Position numbers and translations under genes: made by a program. A DNA stretch of 64,000 nt from Nocardia camponoti. GTDB taxonomy: Bacteria > Actinomycetota > Actinomycetes > Mycobacteriales > Mycobacteriaceae. Below, in pieces: positions 36,999 through 44,699 of this stretch (the first letter of the stretch is position 1; every line of letters begins with the position of its first letter). The stretch covers positions 434,001-498,000 of the forward strand of contig NZ_BMMW01000002.1 in NCBI RefSeq assembly GCF_014646135.1. The letters run 5' to 3'. The notes below the pieces were generated by a model. It was given only the letters and a program-made list of their open reading frames with translations, ran no database searches and was not told where the DNA came from.

Positions 36999-37658
36999 TC
37001 ACGGCAGCGCCGCTCGACCCTCCAGAACGAGCCGACCGACCACCGTTGACTGCACTTCTTCGATCGTCAAACCAACAAGCAAATGATCGCGCCAAGCTCC
37101 ATCAACGTCGAGGTAGCGGCGCAAAACGCCCTCTTCACGGAACCCAACATTGCGCAAAACCGCTTGGCTGGCGTGGTTTTCCGGCCGCACCGTCGCTTCA
37201 ACGCGATGCAGCCCGACGGGCCCAAAACAGTGGTCGAGTCCAAGGGCGAGCGCGGCGGTCGCGACCCCTTGACCGCCCAAATCCTTTGCTACCCAATACC
37301 CGATCCACGCAGAACGAAGCGCGCCTCGGGTGATATTGCCAATCGTCAACTGCCCGCTGAACTGTCCGTCGACTTCAATGACAAGCGGAATCATCGCGCC
37401 ACGACGCGCTTCGGCCTTCAAACTCGTCCACAACGAAGGCCAGTTCGACGCGTGATTGCGCGCCTCCCACGCTCCACGCCCGGTTGGCTCCCACGGCTCA
37501 AGATGCGCGCGGTCACGCAACCTAATGCGACTCCACGCCGACGCGTCACGAAAACGCACCGGGCGCAAGGTAATTCGGCCCGCGGGAACGACAACGGGCC
37601 CAAGTCGAGCTGGCCACCCCGGATGTTGTCCCGAGCGGAATACGTTCACCGACTCCAC
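36999..37658 (-). CDS. rimJ: GNAT acetyltransferase, RimJ/RimL family
   Basis: Acetyl-CoA-dependent N-acetyltransferase of 219 residues (RimJ acetylates the N-terminus of ribosomal protein S5 in E. coli). The GNAT core is visible: GRITLRPVRFRDASAW, FSGQLTIGNI, SAWIGYWVAKDLGGQGVATAALALGLD (acetyl-CoA pyrophosphate loop) and HRVEATVRPENHASQAVLRNVGF. It sits 3 nt after glp in the same direction, as in M. tuberculosis Rv0995. The true substrate is not known. Confidence 0.9.
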   Translation of the reverse strand: MESVNVFRSGQHPGWPARLGPVVVPAGRITLRPVRFRDASAWSRIRLRDRAHLEPWEPTGRGAWEARNHASNWPSLWTSLKAEARRGAMIPLVIEVDGQFSGQLTIGNITRGALRSAWIGYWVAKDLGGQGVATAALALGLDHCFGPVGLHRVEATVRPENHASQAVLRNVGFREEGVLRRYLDVDGAWRDHLLVGLTIEEVQSTVVGRLVLEGRAALP

Positions 37659-37661
37659 GTT

Positions 37662-38921
37662 TCAGCCGCGCTGCGCCAAGAAAGCAACCCGCACTTCGTC
37701 TCCCGTACGGAACTCGGTGTCGTCGGGCTCGACAACAATCAAACTATTCGCCTCCGCGAGCGTGACCAAAAGATGCGACGAGCCGCCATTATTGCTGCCG
37801 AGCGGCTGCACAAGATAGTCGCCGGTGGTCTCGTCACGCAGCAGTTGCGCGCGCAGGTACCCCTTGCGACCAGGCATCGAGTTGATGGGAGTAATGGTGC
37901 GCGCGTTGATAATTCGCCGCATCGGCTGCCGACGACCGAGTGCGATGCGAATCAGCGGCCGCACCATGATCTCGAAAACCACAAGCGCGCTAACCGGATT
38001 CGATGGCAGCAAAAACGTCGGAACCTCGTCGCGGCCGAGCCTGCCGAAACCCTGGACCGAGCCGGGATGCATCGCGACACGGGCAACTTCGAGTTCACCA
38101 AGACCGTCGAGCGCCTCGCGCACCTGTTCGGAAGCCCAACCGCCAACCGCGCCAGCGATAACGACCACTTCGGAGCGCACGAGTTGACCTTCGACAACGT
38201 CACGCAACGCGCGCGGATCGGCGCTCACGATGCCAACGCGATTCACATCCGCGCCCGCATCACGCGCGGCGGCAGCGAGCGCGTAGGAGTTCACGTCATA
38301 GACCTGACCGGGGCCGGGCGTGCGATCAATATCGATGAGCTCGCCGCCAATCGAGATGATCGAAATGCGGGGACGTGGGTGCACGAGCACCTTGTCTTGC
38401 CCAACGGCGGCAAGCAAACCCACCTGCGCGGCACCGATAATCGTGCCCGCGCGAACCGCGACGTCGCCCGGCTGCACATCGTCGCCAACGCGCCGCACGT
38501 AGTCGCCTGAGCGGACCGCTTCGAACACCTTGATCCGCGCACGCCCACCGTCGGTGAAGTCCAACGGCAAGACAGCGTCGGCAAGCGTGGGCAACGGCGC
38601 GCCGGTATCGACACGCACAGTTTGCCTGGGCTGCAACCGAATTGGCTGCCGCGAACCCGCGACCACCTCACCAACGACGGGCAGAGTGAGGTCGATGAGT
38701 TCGCCGTCCTCGTCGCGCACGTCGACGCCCGCCGCACTGACATCCACGCTGCGCACCGCGTAACCGTCGATGGCGGCCTGATCAAACCCGGGCAGCGGAC
38801 GCTCGGTAATCACATCTTCGGCGCACAACAAACCTTGCGCCTCGGAAATCGCGACCCGGACCGGCCGGGGCGCTACCGCGGCGGCGGTGACCTTGATCAG
38901 CTGATCCTCAACCGAGCGCAC
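37662..38921 (-). CDS. glp: Gephyrin-like protein Glp (MoeA family, divisome)
   Basis: MoeA/gephyrin-fold protein of 419 residues. MoeA enzymes insert molybdenum into molybdopterin, but in Corynebacteriales this galU-linked paralogue binds the FtsZ C-terminus and the GlpR receptor. Family parts are clear: PLPGFDQAAIDGYAVRS at the start, RVDTGAPLPTLADAVLP, VYDVNSYALAAAARDAGA and the C-terminal beta-barrel domain. The usual TGDEL motif is altered to IGGELIDI, and the TGGVS-type catalytic loop reads AGAVGGWASEQV, so molybdotransferase activity is doubtful. It sits 3 nt from rimJ. Confidence 0.88.
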   Translation of the reverse strand: MRSVEDQLIKVTAAAVAPRPVRVAISEAQGLLCAEDVITERPLPGFDQAAIDGYAVRSVDVSAAGVDVRDEDGELIDLTLPVVGEVVAGSRQPIRLQPRQTVRVDTGAPLPTLADAVLPLDFTDGGRARIKVFEAVRSGDYVRRVGDDVQPGDVAVRAGTIIGAAQVGLLAAVGQDKVLVHPRPRISIISIGGELIDIDRTPGPGQVYDVNSYALAAAARDAGADVNRVGIVSADPRALRDVVEGQLVRSEVVVIAGAVGGWASEQVREALDGLGELEVARVAMHPGSVQGFGRLGRDEVPTFLLPSNPVSALVVFEIMVRPLIRIALGRRQPMRRIINARTITPINSMPGRKGYLRAQLLRDETTGDYLVQPLGSNNGGSSHLLVTLAEANSLIVVEPDDTEFRTGDEVRVAFLAQRG

Positions 38922-38968
38922 TTGAGCTCCTGTGTCTCATGGCGACGGCTATGCCGCCGCACCTGGGC

Positions 38969-39892
38969 TTACCTCGCGGGCGCGGTCGGGTCCCAGTTCT
39001 CGCTGAGCCGGAACTCAAGCCACTCACGCAGCTGAGGACCATATTCCTCCCGCTCAAGAGCGAAATCGACCGCAGCTCGAAGATAACCGCCCGGGTTGCC
39101 CAAGTCGTGGCGCGACCCACGATGAACGACGACGTGTACGGGGTGACCCTCGGCGATCAGCAAGGCGATCGCGTCGGTGAGCTGGAGTTCGCCGCCCGCG
39201 CCTGGGGTGATGCGCCGCAGCGCGTCGAACACCGCGCGGTCGAGCAGGTAGCGACCAGCAGCCGCCAACGTCGACGGCGCGTCGGCGAGCGCGGGCTTTT
39301 CGACCATGCCACGCACCCGAAGCACGTCGGCGTCGGCACCCTCGACAGCCTCAACGTCGAACACGCCATACGCGCTGACCTGCTCCTTCGGCACGTCGAT
39401 CGCGCAGAGCACCGACCCGCCGAGTTCGGCACGCACGCGGCTCATCGCATCGAGCACGCCGCAGGGCAGCACGAGGTCATCCGGCAGCAGCACCGCGATG
39501 GCTTCCTCGTCGGCATCGAGCACCGACTCGGCTTGGGCGACCGCGTGACCGAGCCCAAGCGGCTCTTCCTGCACTACCGACGTGACGTCGAGCAGGCCCG
39601 GTGCCTTACGCACCTTCTCAAGCAGCGCGAACTTGCCGCGCTCGGCGAGGGTCGACTCAAGGACAAGGTCTTCGACGAAGTGCGCGACAACGCCATCCTT
39701 GCCAGGTGAGGTGACGATGACGAGGCGGTCGGCCCCGGATTCGGCGGCTTCGGCGGCAACGAGTTCGATGCCGGGTGTGTCGACGACGGGCAGCAACTCC
39801 TTGGGCACCGTTTTGGTGGCAGGCAGGAACCTTGTCCCGAGTCCGGCCGCGGGCACAACCGCAGTGCGGAAACCGGAAGTCTTGTCTGTCAT
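38969..39892 (-). CDS. galU: UTP-glucose-1-phosphate uridylyltransferase
   Basis: Makes UDP-glucose for galactan, glycogen/trehalose and glycolipid synthesis. The 307-residue nucleotidyltransferase has the signature VVPAAGLGTRFLPATKTVPKE, then the substrate motifs EEPLGLGHAVAQAE, LLPDDLVL and VEKPALADAPS, ending GYLRAAVDFAL. It is divergent from the 5-formyl-THF cyclo-ligase gene and leads the galU-glp-rimJ-glpR gene string. Confidence 0.95.
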   Translation of the reverse strand: MTDKTSGFRTAVVPAAGLGTRFLPATKTVPKELLPVVDTPGIELVAAEAAESGADRLVIVTSPGKDGVVAHFVEDLVLESTLAERGKFALLEKVRKAPGLLDVTSVVQEEPLGLGHAVAQAESVLDADEEAIAVLLPDDLVLPCGVLDAMSRVRAELGGSVLCAIDVPKEQVSAYGVFDVEAVEGADADVLRVRGMVEKPALADAPSTLAAAGRYLLDRAVFDALRRITPGAGGELQLTDAIALLIAEGHPVHVVVHRGSRHDLGNPGGYLRAAVDFALEREEYGPQLREWLEFRLSENWDPTAPAR

Positions 39893-39980
39893 GTGCGTAC
39901 CCTATCCATTCAACGTGGGCGTCCGACTCGCTCTGGCGACGATCCGGCGTCGGCAAGAGCTTAGGGTGGTCGCTGTGGAC

Positions 39981-40559
39981 ATGCCCGATGAGCGCACTAA
40001 ATATGCGTGGCGAAAGGCCATCCTTGCTGCTCGGGCGCAGGTGAGCGTTGCGCAACATGCGCGTGAGGCCGCCGCGCTTGCCGTTGCCGCCGCTACCGTC
40101 GCGCAACCCGGAAACGTGGTGTGCGCGTATGTGCCGATGCGCACCGAACCGGGCGATCTGGCCATGCTCGACGCGCTCGTTGTGGGCGGGGCCACGGTCA
40201 TGTTGCCCGTGACTGGTGCACCCGGCCCGCTGAGTTGGGCGCGCTATCTGGGCCCAGACTCGCTGCGCCCCGCGCGCTTCGGACTGCTCGAACCAACGTC
40301 GCAAGCGCTTCCCCCATCGACGGTCGCCGAAGCGAGCGCGATCTTGGTGCCCGCGCTTGGCGTTGACCGGCGCGGCGTGCGACTCGGGCGTGGCGCCGGC
40401 TACTACGACCGTAGCCTCGGCGCGGCCGACCCCGATACCAAGTTGATCGCGGTTGTGCGCGACGATGAATTTGTCGACGAGCTCCCAGAAGAGCCGCACG
40501 ACCGGCGGATGACCTGGGCGCTGACTCCCGGCGATGGCCTTCAACAACTGCACGTTTGA
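39981..40559 (+). CDS. 5-formyltetrahydrofolate cyclo-ligase
   Basis: Converts 5-formyl-THF to 5,10-methenyl-THF with ATP, recycling the storage form of folate. About 192 residues from MPDERTKYAWRKAILAARAQVS; a GTG two codons upstream (39975) is an alternative start. Folate and nucleotide motifs are seen: VCAYVPMRTEPG and the C-terminal ILVPALGVDRRGVRLGRGAGYYDRSL. The much longer open frame upstream overlaps galU antisense and is not coding. The position beside galU corresponds to Rv0992c. Confidence 0.9.
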   Translation: MPDERTKYAWRKAILAARAQVSVAQHAREAAALAVAAATVAQPGNVVCAYVPMRTEPGDLAMLDALVVGGATVMLPVTGAPGPLSWARYLGPDSLRPARFGLLEPTSQALPPSTVAEASAILVPALGVDRRGVRLGRGAGYYDRSLGAADPDTKLIAVVRDDEFVDELPEEPHDRRMTWALTPGDGLQQLHV

Positions 40560-40598
40560 CCTCCCATTTTCCCCGGAATGAAAAGGCGATTGGCGACG

Positions 40599-40625
40599 TT
40601 GGCACTGTCGGCGGTAGAGTGCTAG
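40599..40625. promoter_or_regulatory. CIRCE element (HrcA operator)
   Basis: Arms TTGGCACTG and GAGTGCTAG flank a 9-nt spacer, exactly the 9-9-9 CIRCE layout (consensus TTAGCACTC-N9-GAGTGCTAA, 7/9 and 8/9 matches). It lies 27 nt upstream of the ruc start. HrcA binds this site to repress heat-shock genes, so ruc should be heat-inducible. M. tuberculosis Rv0991c is reported to be in the HrcA regulon. Confidence 0.85.
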
Positions 40626-40652
40626 ACCGACGACACACTTGCGGAGGAACCT

Positions 40653-40949
40653 GTGCCCACTTATTCGTACGCGTGCACCCAGTGTGACAATCGCTTCGAT
40701 ACCGTTCAGTCTTTCTCTGACGATGCGTTGACGGAGTGCCCACAGTGCTCGGGCAAGCTGCGCAAGCTGTTCAACTCGGTTGGCATCGTCTTCAAGGGCA
40801 GCGGCTTCTACCGCACCGATAGCCGTGGTGGCGCGTCTACCGCGAGCGAGCCCGCGAAGTCCACTTCTTCGGATAGCAACGGCAGTTCGTCATCGAGTTC
40901 GACCTCGTCGTCGACTCCTTCGAGTAGTAGCACGTCCACCGCCAACTGA
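40653..40949 (+). CDS. ruc: FmdB-type zinc-ribbon protein, Ruc-like redox-regulated chaperone
   Basis: Small protein of 98 residues: an N-terminal zinc ribbon with two CXXC pairs (YACTQCDNRF, LTECPQCSGKL), a short FKGSGFYRTD motif, and a low-complexity Ser/Thr-rich disordered tail from about residue 60. M. tuberculosis Rv0991c (Ruc) has the same plan and acts as a chaperone once its cysteines are oxidised. The start is GTG after a good ribosome site (CGGAGGAACCT). A CIRCE element upstream places it under heat-shock control. Confidence 0.9.
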   Translation: MPTYSYACTQCDNRFDTVQSFSDDALTECPQCSGKLRKLFNSVGIVFKGSGFYRTDSRGGASTASEPAKSTSSDSNGSSSSSSTSSSTPSSSSTSTAN

Positions 40950-40977
40950 CGCCAGCGAATGTGCCTGTGACCGAAAG

Positions 40978-41004
40978 TTATCCACAGGCACAGAGTTATC
41001 CACA
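40978..41004 (+). promoter_or_regulatory. Twin DnaA boxes upstream of the SAF gene
   Basis: Two perfect TTATCCACA boxes (40978-40986 and 40996-41004), same orientation, 18 nt start to start, with the linker GGCACAGAG. They lie in the ruc-SAF intergenic gap, 62 nt before the SAF start. A near-identical element occurs at 63581-63607. Confidence 0.7.
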
Positions 41005-41066
41005 GGGCAATTTTATTTCGGGATAATTCGGACATTGCTGTCGATGCGTGTGCATACGCTCGCCAC

Positions 41067-41738
41067 ATGACTCGCCGAATCCCCGACCTTGGCCGCCCCA
41101 GCGCGTTGCGCTTCCGACTCGATAACCGCCCGGCATGGGCCGACGCGCTGCTGATCCGCCGCGTCGCCGCCGCGCTCCTTGCCGTCCTCGCTGTTGCGCT
41201 TTTCGTGCGCGGCGACCCGACAGCGTCGCGCAGGGAAGTGGTTGTCGCGGCACGTGATCTCACGCCTGGGCGCACCCTTTCCGACGCCGACCTCAAGCTC
41301 GTGCAACTCGAATCCCGTTCTCTCCCTGAGGGATTCATTGCCGACAGCACTCCGCTAGTTGGCGCGACACTCACCGGCGCGATGCGCGCGGGCGAGACCT
41401 TCACCGACCTCCGCATCGTTGGGCCGCGTCTCGCCGCCGTCGCGTCAGGCACCGAAGCCGCGCGCATTGTGCCGATCCGCCTTGCTGATTCAGCGGTCGC
41501 CGAAGTGTTGCGAGCGGGCGACCGTGTTGATGTCATTGGCGTTGAAGAAACAGGTGGTCCGAATTCGAGTAAGCCGGCGCGCACCCTTGCGACGGATGCG
41601 GCGGTCGTGCTCGTTTCTGGCGGCGTCGATAAACGGGCTGGTCCGGAGCGTGTTGTGCTGCTCGCGCTAGGCGGCGGTCCCGCGACCGAAGTCGCTGGCG
41701 CGTCACTGCGAACCGCGCTGACCGTTGTTCTCCATTGA
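41067..41738 (+). CDS. SAF-domain protein (CpaB/RcpC-like)
   Basis: Protein of 223 residues with one N-terminal membrane segment (IRRVAAALLAVLAVALFV) and an extracytoplasmic SAF domain (VVVAARDLTPGRTLSDADLKL ... AGETFTDLRIVGP), then a RcpC-like half (IVPIRLADSAVAEVLRAGDRVDVIGV). SAF/CpaB proteins assist pilus or flagellar P-ring assembly, but no pilus genes are nearby, so the role here is unknown. By position it corresponds to Rv0990c, downstream of Rv0991c. It may be partly cotranscribed with ruc. Confidence 0.85.
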   Translation: MTRRIPDLGRPSALRFRLDNRPAWADALLIRRVAAALLAVLAVALFVRGDPTASRREVVVAARDLTPGRTLSDADLKLVQLESRSLPEGFIADSTPLVGATLTGAMRAGETFTDLRIVGPRLAAVASGTEAARIVPIRLADSAVAEVLRAGDRVDVIGVEETGGPNSSKPARTLATDAAVVLVSGGVDKRAGPERVVLLALGGGPATEVAGASLRTALTVVLH

Positions 41739-41871
41739 TGCCGCACTGCGAGTGCGAGACATTTGCCAGCCGCGTCGTTAGCATCAGAGCCGATCCAGCA
41801 CAACCGAAGTGATTCATTCGCATACCGCGCGCAGCTACGGCCGCGCGCTAGGTCCGAAGGAGATACCGGAG

Positions 41872-42261
41872 ATGCTCAAAGGATTCAAAGACTTCATCTT
41901 GCGCGGTGACGTTGTCGACCTCGCGGTCGCCGTCGTTATCGGTACCGCCTTCGTCGCGATTGTCACCGCGTTCAGCGATGGCATCATCAACCCGTTGCTC
42001 GCCGTCTTCGGCGGAACCAATACCGCGGGACTCGGCTTTCAACTGGTCGCGGATAAGCCAGCGACCTTCATCGAAGTCGGTCCCATCATCACCGCGACGA
42101 TCAATTTCATTCTGATTGCCGCGATCTTGTACTTCATCTTGGTGCTGCCAGCCAAGGCCGCGCGCAAGCGGCTCGGTATCGACGAAACAGTCACCGAAGC
42201 CGAACTCCTCACCGAAATTCGCGACCTCCTTGCCGAACGGAACGGTAATCCCAAGGTGTAG
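41872..42261 (+). CDS. mscL: Large-conductance mechanosensitive channel MscL
   Basis: Pentameric emergency-release channel that opens under hypo-osmotic membrane tension. The 129-residue protein has MLKGFKDFILRGDVVDLAVAVVIGTAF with the first helix, a periplasmic loop, the second helix (FILIAAILYFILVLPAKAA) and the cytoplasmic C-terminal helix. The ATG at 41872 follows AAGGAGATACCGG; a longer frame from 41809 is not supported. It converges with the porin gene at 42327, separated by a hairpin. Confidence 0.95.
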   Translation: MLKGFKDFILRGDVVDLAVAVVIGTAFVAIVTAFSDGIINPLLAVFGGTNTAGLGFQLVADKPATFIEVGPIITATINFILIAAILYFILVLPAKAARKRLGIDETVTEAELLTEIRDLLAERNGNPKV

Positions 42262-42283
42262 CGCGCGATTCGCTGACATGGCA

Positions 42284-42311
42284 GTGGCCGGGTCCGCAGA
42301 TACCCGGCCAC
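42284..42311. terminator. Hairpin between mscL and the convergent porin gene
   Basis: A perfect 10-bp GC-rich stem (GTGGCCGGGT at 42284-42293 with ACCCGGCCAC at 42302-42311) with an 8-nt loop lies between converging genes. It has no strong T-run, so it is an actinobacterial-type terminator at best. Confidence 0.6.
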
Positions 42312-42326
42312 CTCTCCAGCAATCAG

Positions 42327-43004
42327 CTAGCCGAGGCTAAATGGCTGTCCCCACAGGGTCACCCAGCTGATCACGTTGTCGGTTTCCACTTCCACACTCA
42401 CGAACGAGCGCGCCTGCGCGTAACCACCACAGCCCGACAGGCCGATTGTTTCGTCGGCCCAGGTCACCGAACCCGAACCGCCCTTGAAAGCGTTGCGGGT
42501 CTTGTGCGATTCGTTGCCATAGTCGTCGGGCATTTCGAGATCGAGAATGTAGAACGAGCGAGCTTGCCCCGGACCAAGGGACAGTTCGCCTCCGACGTCG
42601 GCCCCGGCTTCGGACGCACCGGGCGTGCCGTCCGCATTCGGGGGTGCCTGCGCACCCTCGGCACCACCGGTCACGCCCCCACCAGCGATGTTCACCTGAC
42701 ACCCAACGGTGTAGCCGGGGAAGATCTTTCCCCCACCGTCGCCAGAAACGGTGACCTGCGCCGAACCGGAAACCCACGCATTACGGTGCGCGGGCGTAGC
42801 ACCCATGGAGGGATTGATATCGGCGGATTCCCCAACGAGCTTGATATTGACGACAGTGCCATCGGAAAGCACCTTGGTGATGTCGCCACCGGGGAGCGGA
42901 ACGAACGTGTCGGCATTGGCCGCGCCAACGGAGAAGAGCCCGAATGCAAGAGTCGATGCCGCGCCAATACCGCAGGAACGCCAGAGTTTTCGCTGAATCG
43001 TCAT
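42327..43004 (-). CDS. MspA-family outer-membrane porin, type A (second cassette)
   Basis: Mycomembrane channel subunit of 225 residues. A signal peptide ends at AANA before DTFVPLPGGD. The mature part has the MspA-type beta-rich body (DGTVVNIKLVGES, HRNAWVSGSAQV, PGYTVGCQVNIAGG) and ends GYAQARSFVSVEVETDN...WGQPFSLG. It is about 70 percent alike by eye to the gene at 43975-44634, but has an extra insert rich in Ala/Pro/Gly near residue 115. It follows the type-B porin gene at 43037, as in Nocardia farcinica NfpA/NfpB pairs that build a mixed channel. RBS: AGGGGTCAACTTTC before ATG. Confidence 0.93.
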   Translation of the reverse strand: MTIQRKLWRSCGIGAASTLAFGLFSVGAANADTFVPLPGGDITKVLSDGTVVNIKLVGESADINPSMGATPAHRNAWVSGSAQVTVSGDGGGKIFPGYTVGCQVNIAGGGVTGGAEGAQAPPNADGTPGASEAGADVGGELSLGPGQARSFYILDLEMPDDYGNESHKTRNAFKGGSGSVTWADETIGLSGCGGYAQARSFVSVEVETDNVISWVTLWGQPFSLG

Positions 43005-43036
43005 GAAAGTTGACCCCTCAAGGGTGAGTTTCGCGC

Positions 43037-43705
43037 TCAGCCGATGCTGAACGGCATCCCGTACAGCGTGGTCTTTGAGTAGTGGTCGCCGATGATCTCA
43101 ACGACGGTGTACGCGCGCGCTTGCGCGTAGCCCGCACAGCCTTGGATCTGAATTTCGGCGTCCTGGTACTCAACTGAGTAAACACCTGGTTTGAGAATGT
43201 CTTTCGCGTCGATCTGCACAAAAGCTACTTCGCCGGGGCCGAGGTTGAGGCCGATCGAACCGTTCGCGGCAACGCCAGCGGTCGAGATGCCCGCACCGAG
43301 GCCCGCGCTCACCGCGTCGTCACCGATGCTCACCTGACAACCAACGATGTAGCCCGTATTCAATTGGGAGGCACCATGAGTCGATGAATTGTTGGAACCG
43401 GGACGGTTGAGTGGACCGTTGTTTGGGCCAACCTCGCCTTCAGGCGTGACCTGTACGTCGGCGCGGGCGTTGCCCGTAACCCAGACAACGCGGCCGGCAC
43501 CATTGGCGGCGAGTGAAGGAGAAATCAGGGCGTGTTCGCCAGTGCGAGACACGGTAACGCCTGGTCCGGCCTTGTGGCCGTCAGGCAATGGAACATAGGT
43601 GTCGGCGTTGGCGGCACCGGCGGAAAGCAAGCCGAGCGTCACGGACACCGCGACACCCACGCAGTAGGCGCCATAACGCGCTTGGTTGGTGCGGTTGGTG
43701 CTCAT
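43037..43705 (-). CDS. MspA-family outer-membrane porin, type B (second cassette)
   Basis: Porin subunit of 222 residues from MSTNRTNQARYGAYCVGV, signal peptide ending SAGAANA before DTYVPLPDG. Type-B hallmarks are the stretches TVSRTGEHALISPSLAANGA, NTGYIVGCQVSIGDDAVSAG and the ending TLYGMPFSIG. A GAGGGGAACA ribosome site sets the start; the frame open to 43915 upstream is not coding. It probably leads a two-gene transcript with the type-A gene 32 nt downstream. Confidence 0.93.
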   Translation of the reverse strand: MSTNRTNQARYGAYCVGVAVSVTLGLLSAGAANADTYVPLPDGHKAGPGVTVSRTGEHALISPSLAANGAGRVVWVTGNARADVQVTPEGEVGPNNGPLNRPGSNNSSTHGASQLNTGYIVGCQVSIGDDAVSAGLGAGISTAGVAANGSIGLNLGPGEVAFVQIDAKDILKPGVYSVEYQDAEIQIQGCAGYAQARAYTVVEIIGDHYSKTTLYGMPFSIG

Positions 43706-43916
43706 TGTTCCCCTCGAGGTACGCAAAGCGACCCCGACTGTCGGGGTCGATAGTGTGCGACGCAGCCGGCCCCAGTCGAAATGCGTCGTGACACAACGCA
43801 TGACTGGCATCAGGCAAGAACAGCCTGCCGGGAGGTGGAGCGAGAAATCGCCATAAAGATAGTGAGCCGCGAGGTTATTGTCCAGCGCCCCAAGCGAAGG
43901 TGGGCAACGCGACACA

Positions 43917-43950
43917 AAACGGACCGGTCACATTTGCGACCGGTCCGTTT
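43917..43950. terminator. Terminator after the first porin cassette
   Basis: A perfect 13-bp stem (43917-43929 with 43938-43950) ends in TTT/AAA on both sides. It lies 24 nt downstream of the type-A porin stop (minus strand), separating the two porin cassettes. Confidence 0.8.
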
Positions 43951-43974
43951 CGGGGTACTGCTAGGTGTGAACGA

Positions 43975-44634
43975 TCAGCCGAGGCTGAACGGCTGGCCCC
44001 ACAGGGTGACCCAGCTGATCACGTTGTCGGTCTCAACCTCGACGCTCACGAAGGCACGCGCCTGCGCGTAACCGCCGCAGCCGGTGAGGCCGATGGTCGA
44101 GTCGGCCCAGGTAACCGAACCCGAGCCGTTCTTGAACTTGTTCGACTTGCCGTGCGACTCCGAGCCGTAGTCGTCAGCCTTCTCAATGTCGAGAATGTAG
44201 AACGACTTCGACTGGCCGGGGCCAAGCGACAGGTTGCCACCGGTGCCGACACCGACCGTCGCGTTGCCTTCCCAGTCGCTCTCGCCGGTGACTTCGCCAC
44301 CCATGTCGCCGCCAGCGATGTTCACCTGGCAACCGACGGTGTAACCCGGGTAGATCCTGCCCGAGCCGCCGTCGGAAACGCTGACCTGCGCGCTACCGGA
44401 CACCCACGCGTTGCGGTGCACCGGGGTCGAGCCGAGCGAGGGGTTGATGTTGGCCGACTCGCCGACCAGCTTGATGTTGACGACCGTGCCGTCGGACAGC
44501 ACCTTGGTGATGTCACCGCCCGGCAGGGGAACGAAGGTATCGGCGTTGGCCGCGCCCGTCGAGAACAGGCCGACGGCCACGGTGGCGGCAGCGCTGACGC
44601 CTGCCACCTTCGCCATGAACTTACGGTTGATCAT
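43975..44634 (-). CDS. MspA-family outer-membrane porin, type A (first cassette)
   Basis: Porin subunit of 219 residues from MINRKFMAKVAGVSAAATV, with signal peptide cleavage expected after GAANA, before DTFVPLPGGDITKVL. It shares almost its whole body with the 42327-43004 product (DGTVVNIKLVGES, HRNAWVSGSAQVSVS, WVTLWGQPFSLG). The start is set by GAGGGACATTCCT. It lies 65 nt downstream of the type-B gene in the same direction and ends at a perfect hairpin terminator. Confidence 0.93.
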   Translation of the reverse strand: MINRKFMAKVAGVSAAATVAVGLFSTGAANADTFVPLPGGDITKVLSDGTVVNIKLVGESANINPSLGSTPVHRNAWVSGSAQVSVSDGGSGRIYPGYTVGCQVNIAGGDMGGEVTGESDWEGNATVGVGTGGNLSLGPGQSKSFYILDIEKADDYGSESHGKSNKFKNGSGSVTWADSTIGLTGCGGYAQARAFVSVEVETDNVISWVTLWGQPFSLG

Positions 44635-44699
44635 AGGAATGTCCCTCAAGGATTGAGTTCGCCGCAGCGAGAAGAAGATTCGTGCCGGATCGAAGAAGG

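Noticed and set aside
39582..39974. N-terminal extension of the 5-formyl-THF cyclo-ligase over galU
   Set aside because: Antisense to galU and outside the family length; the start near 39975-39981 is kept.
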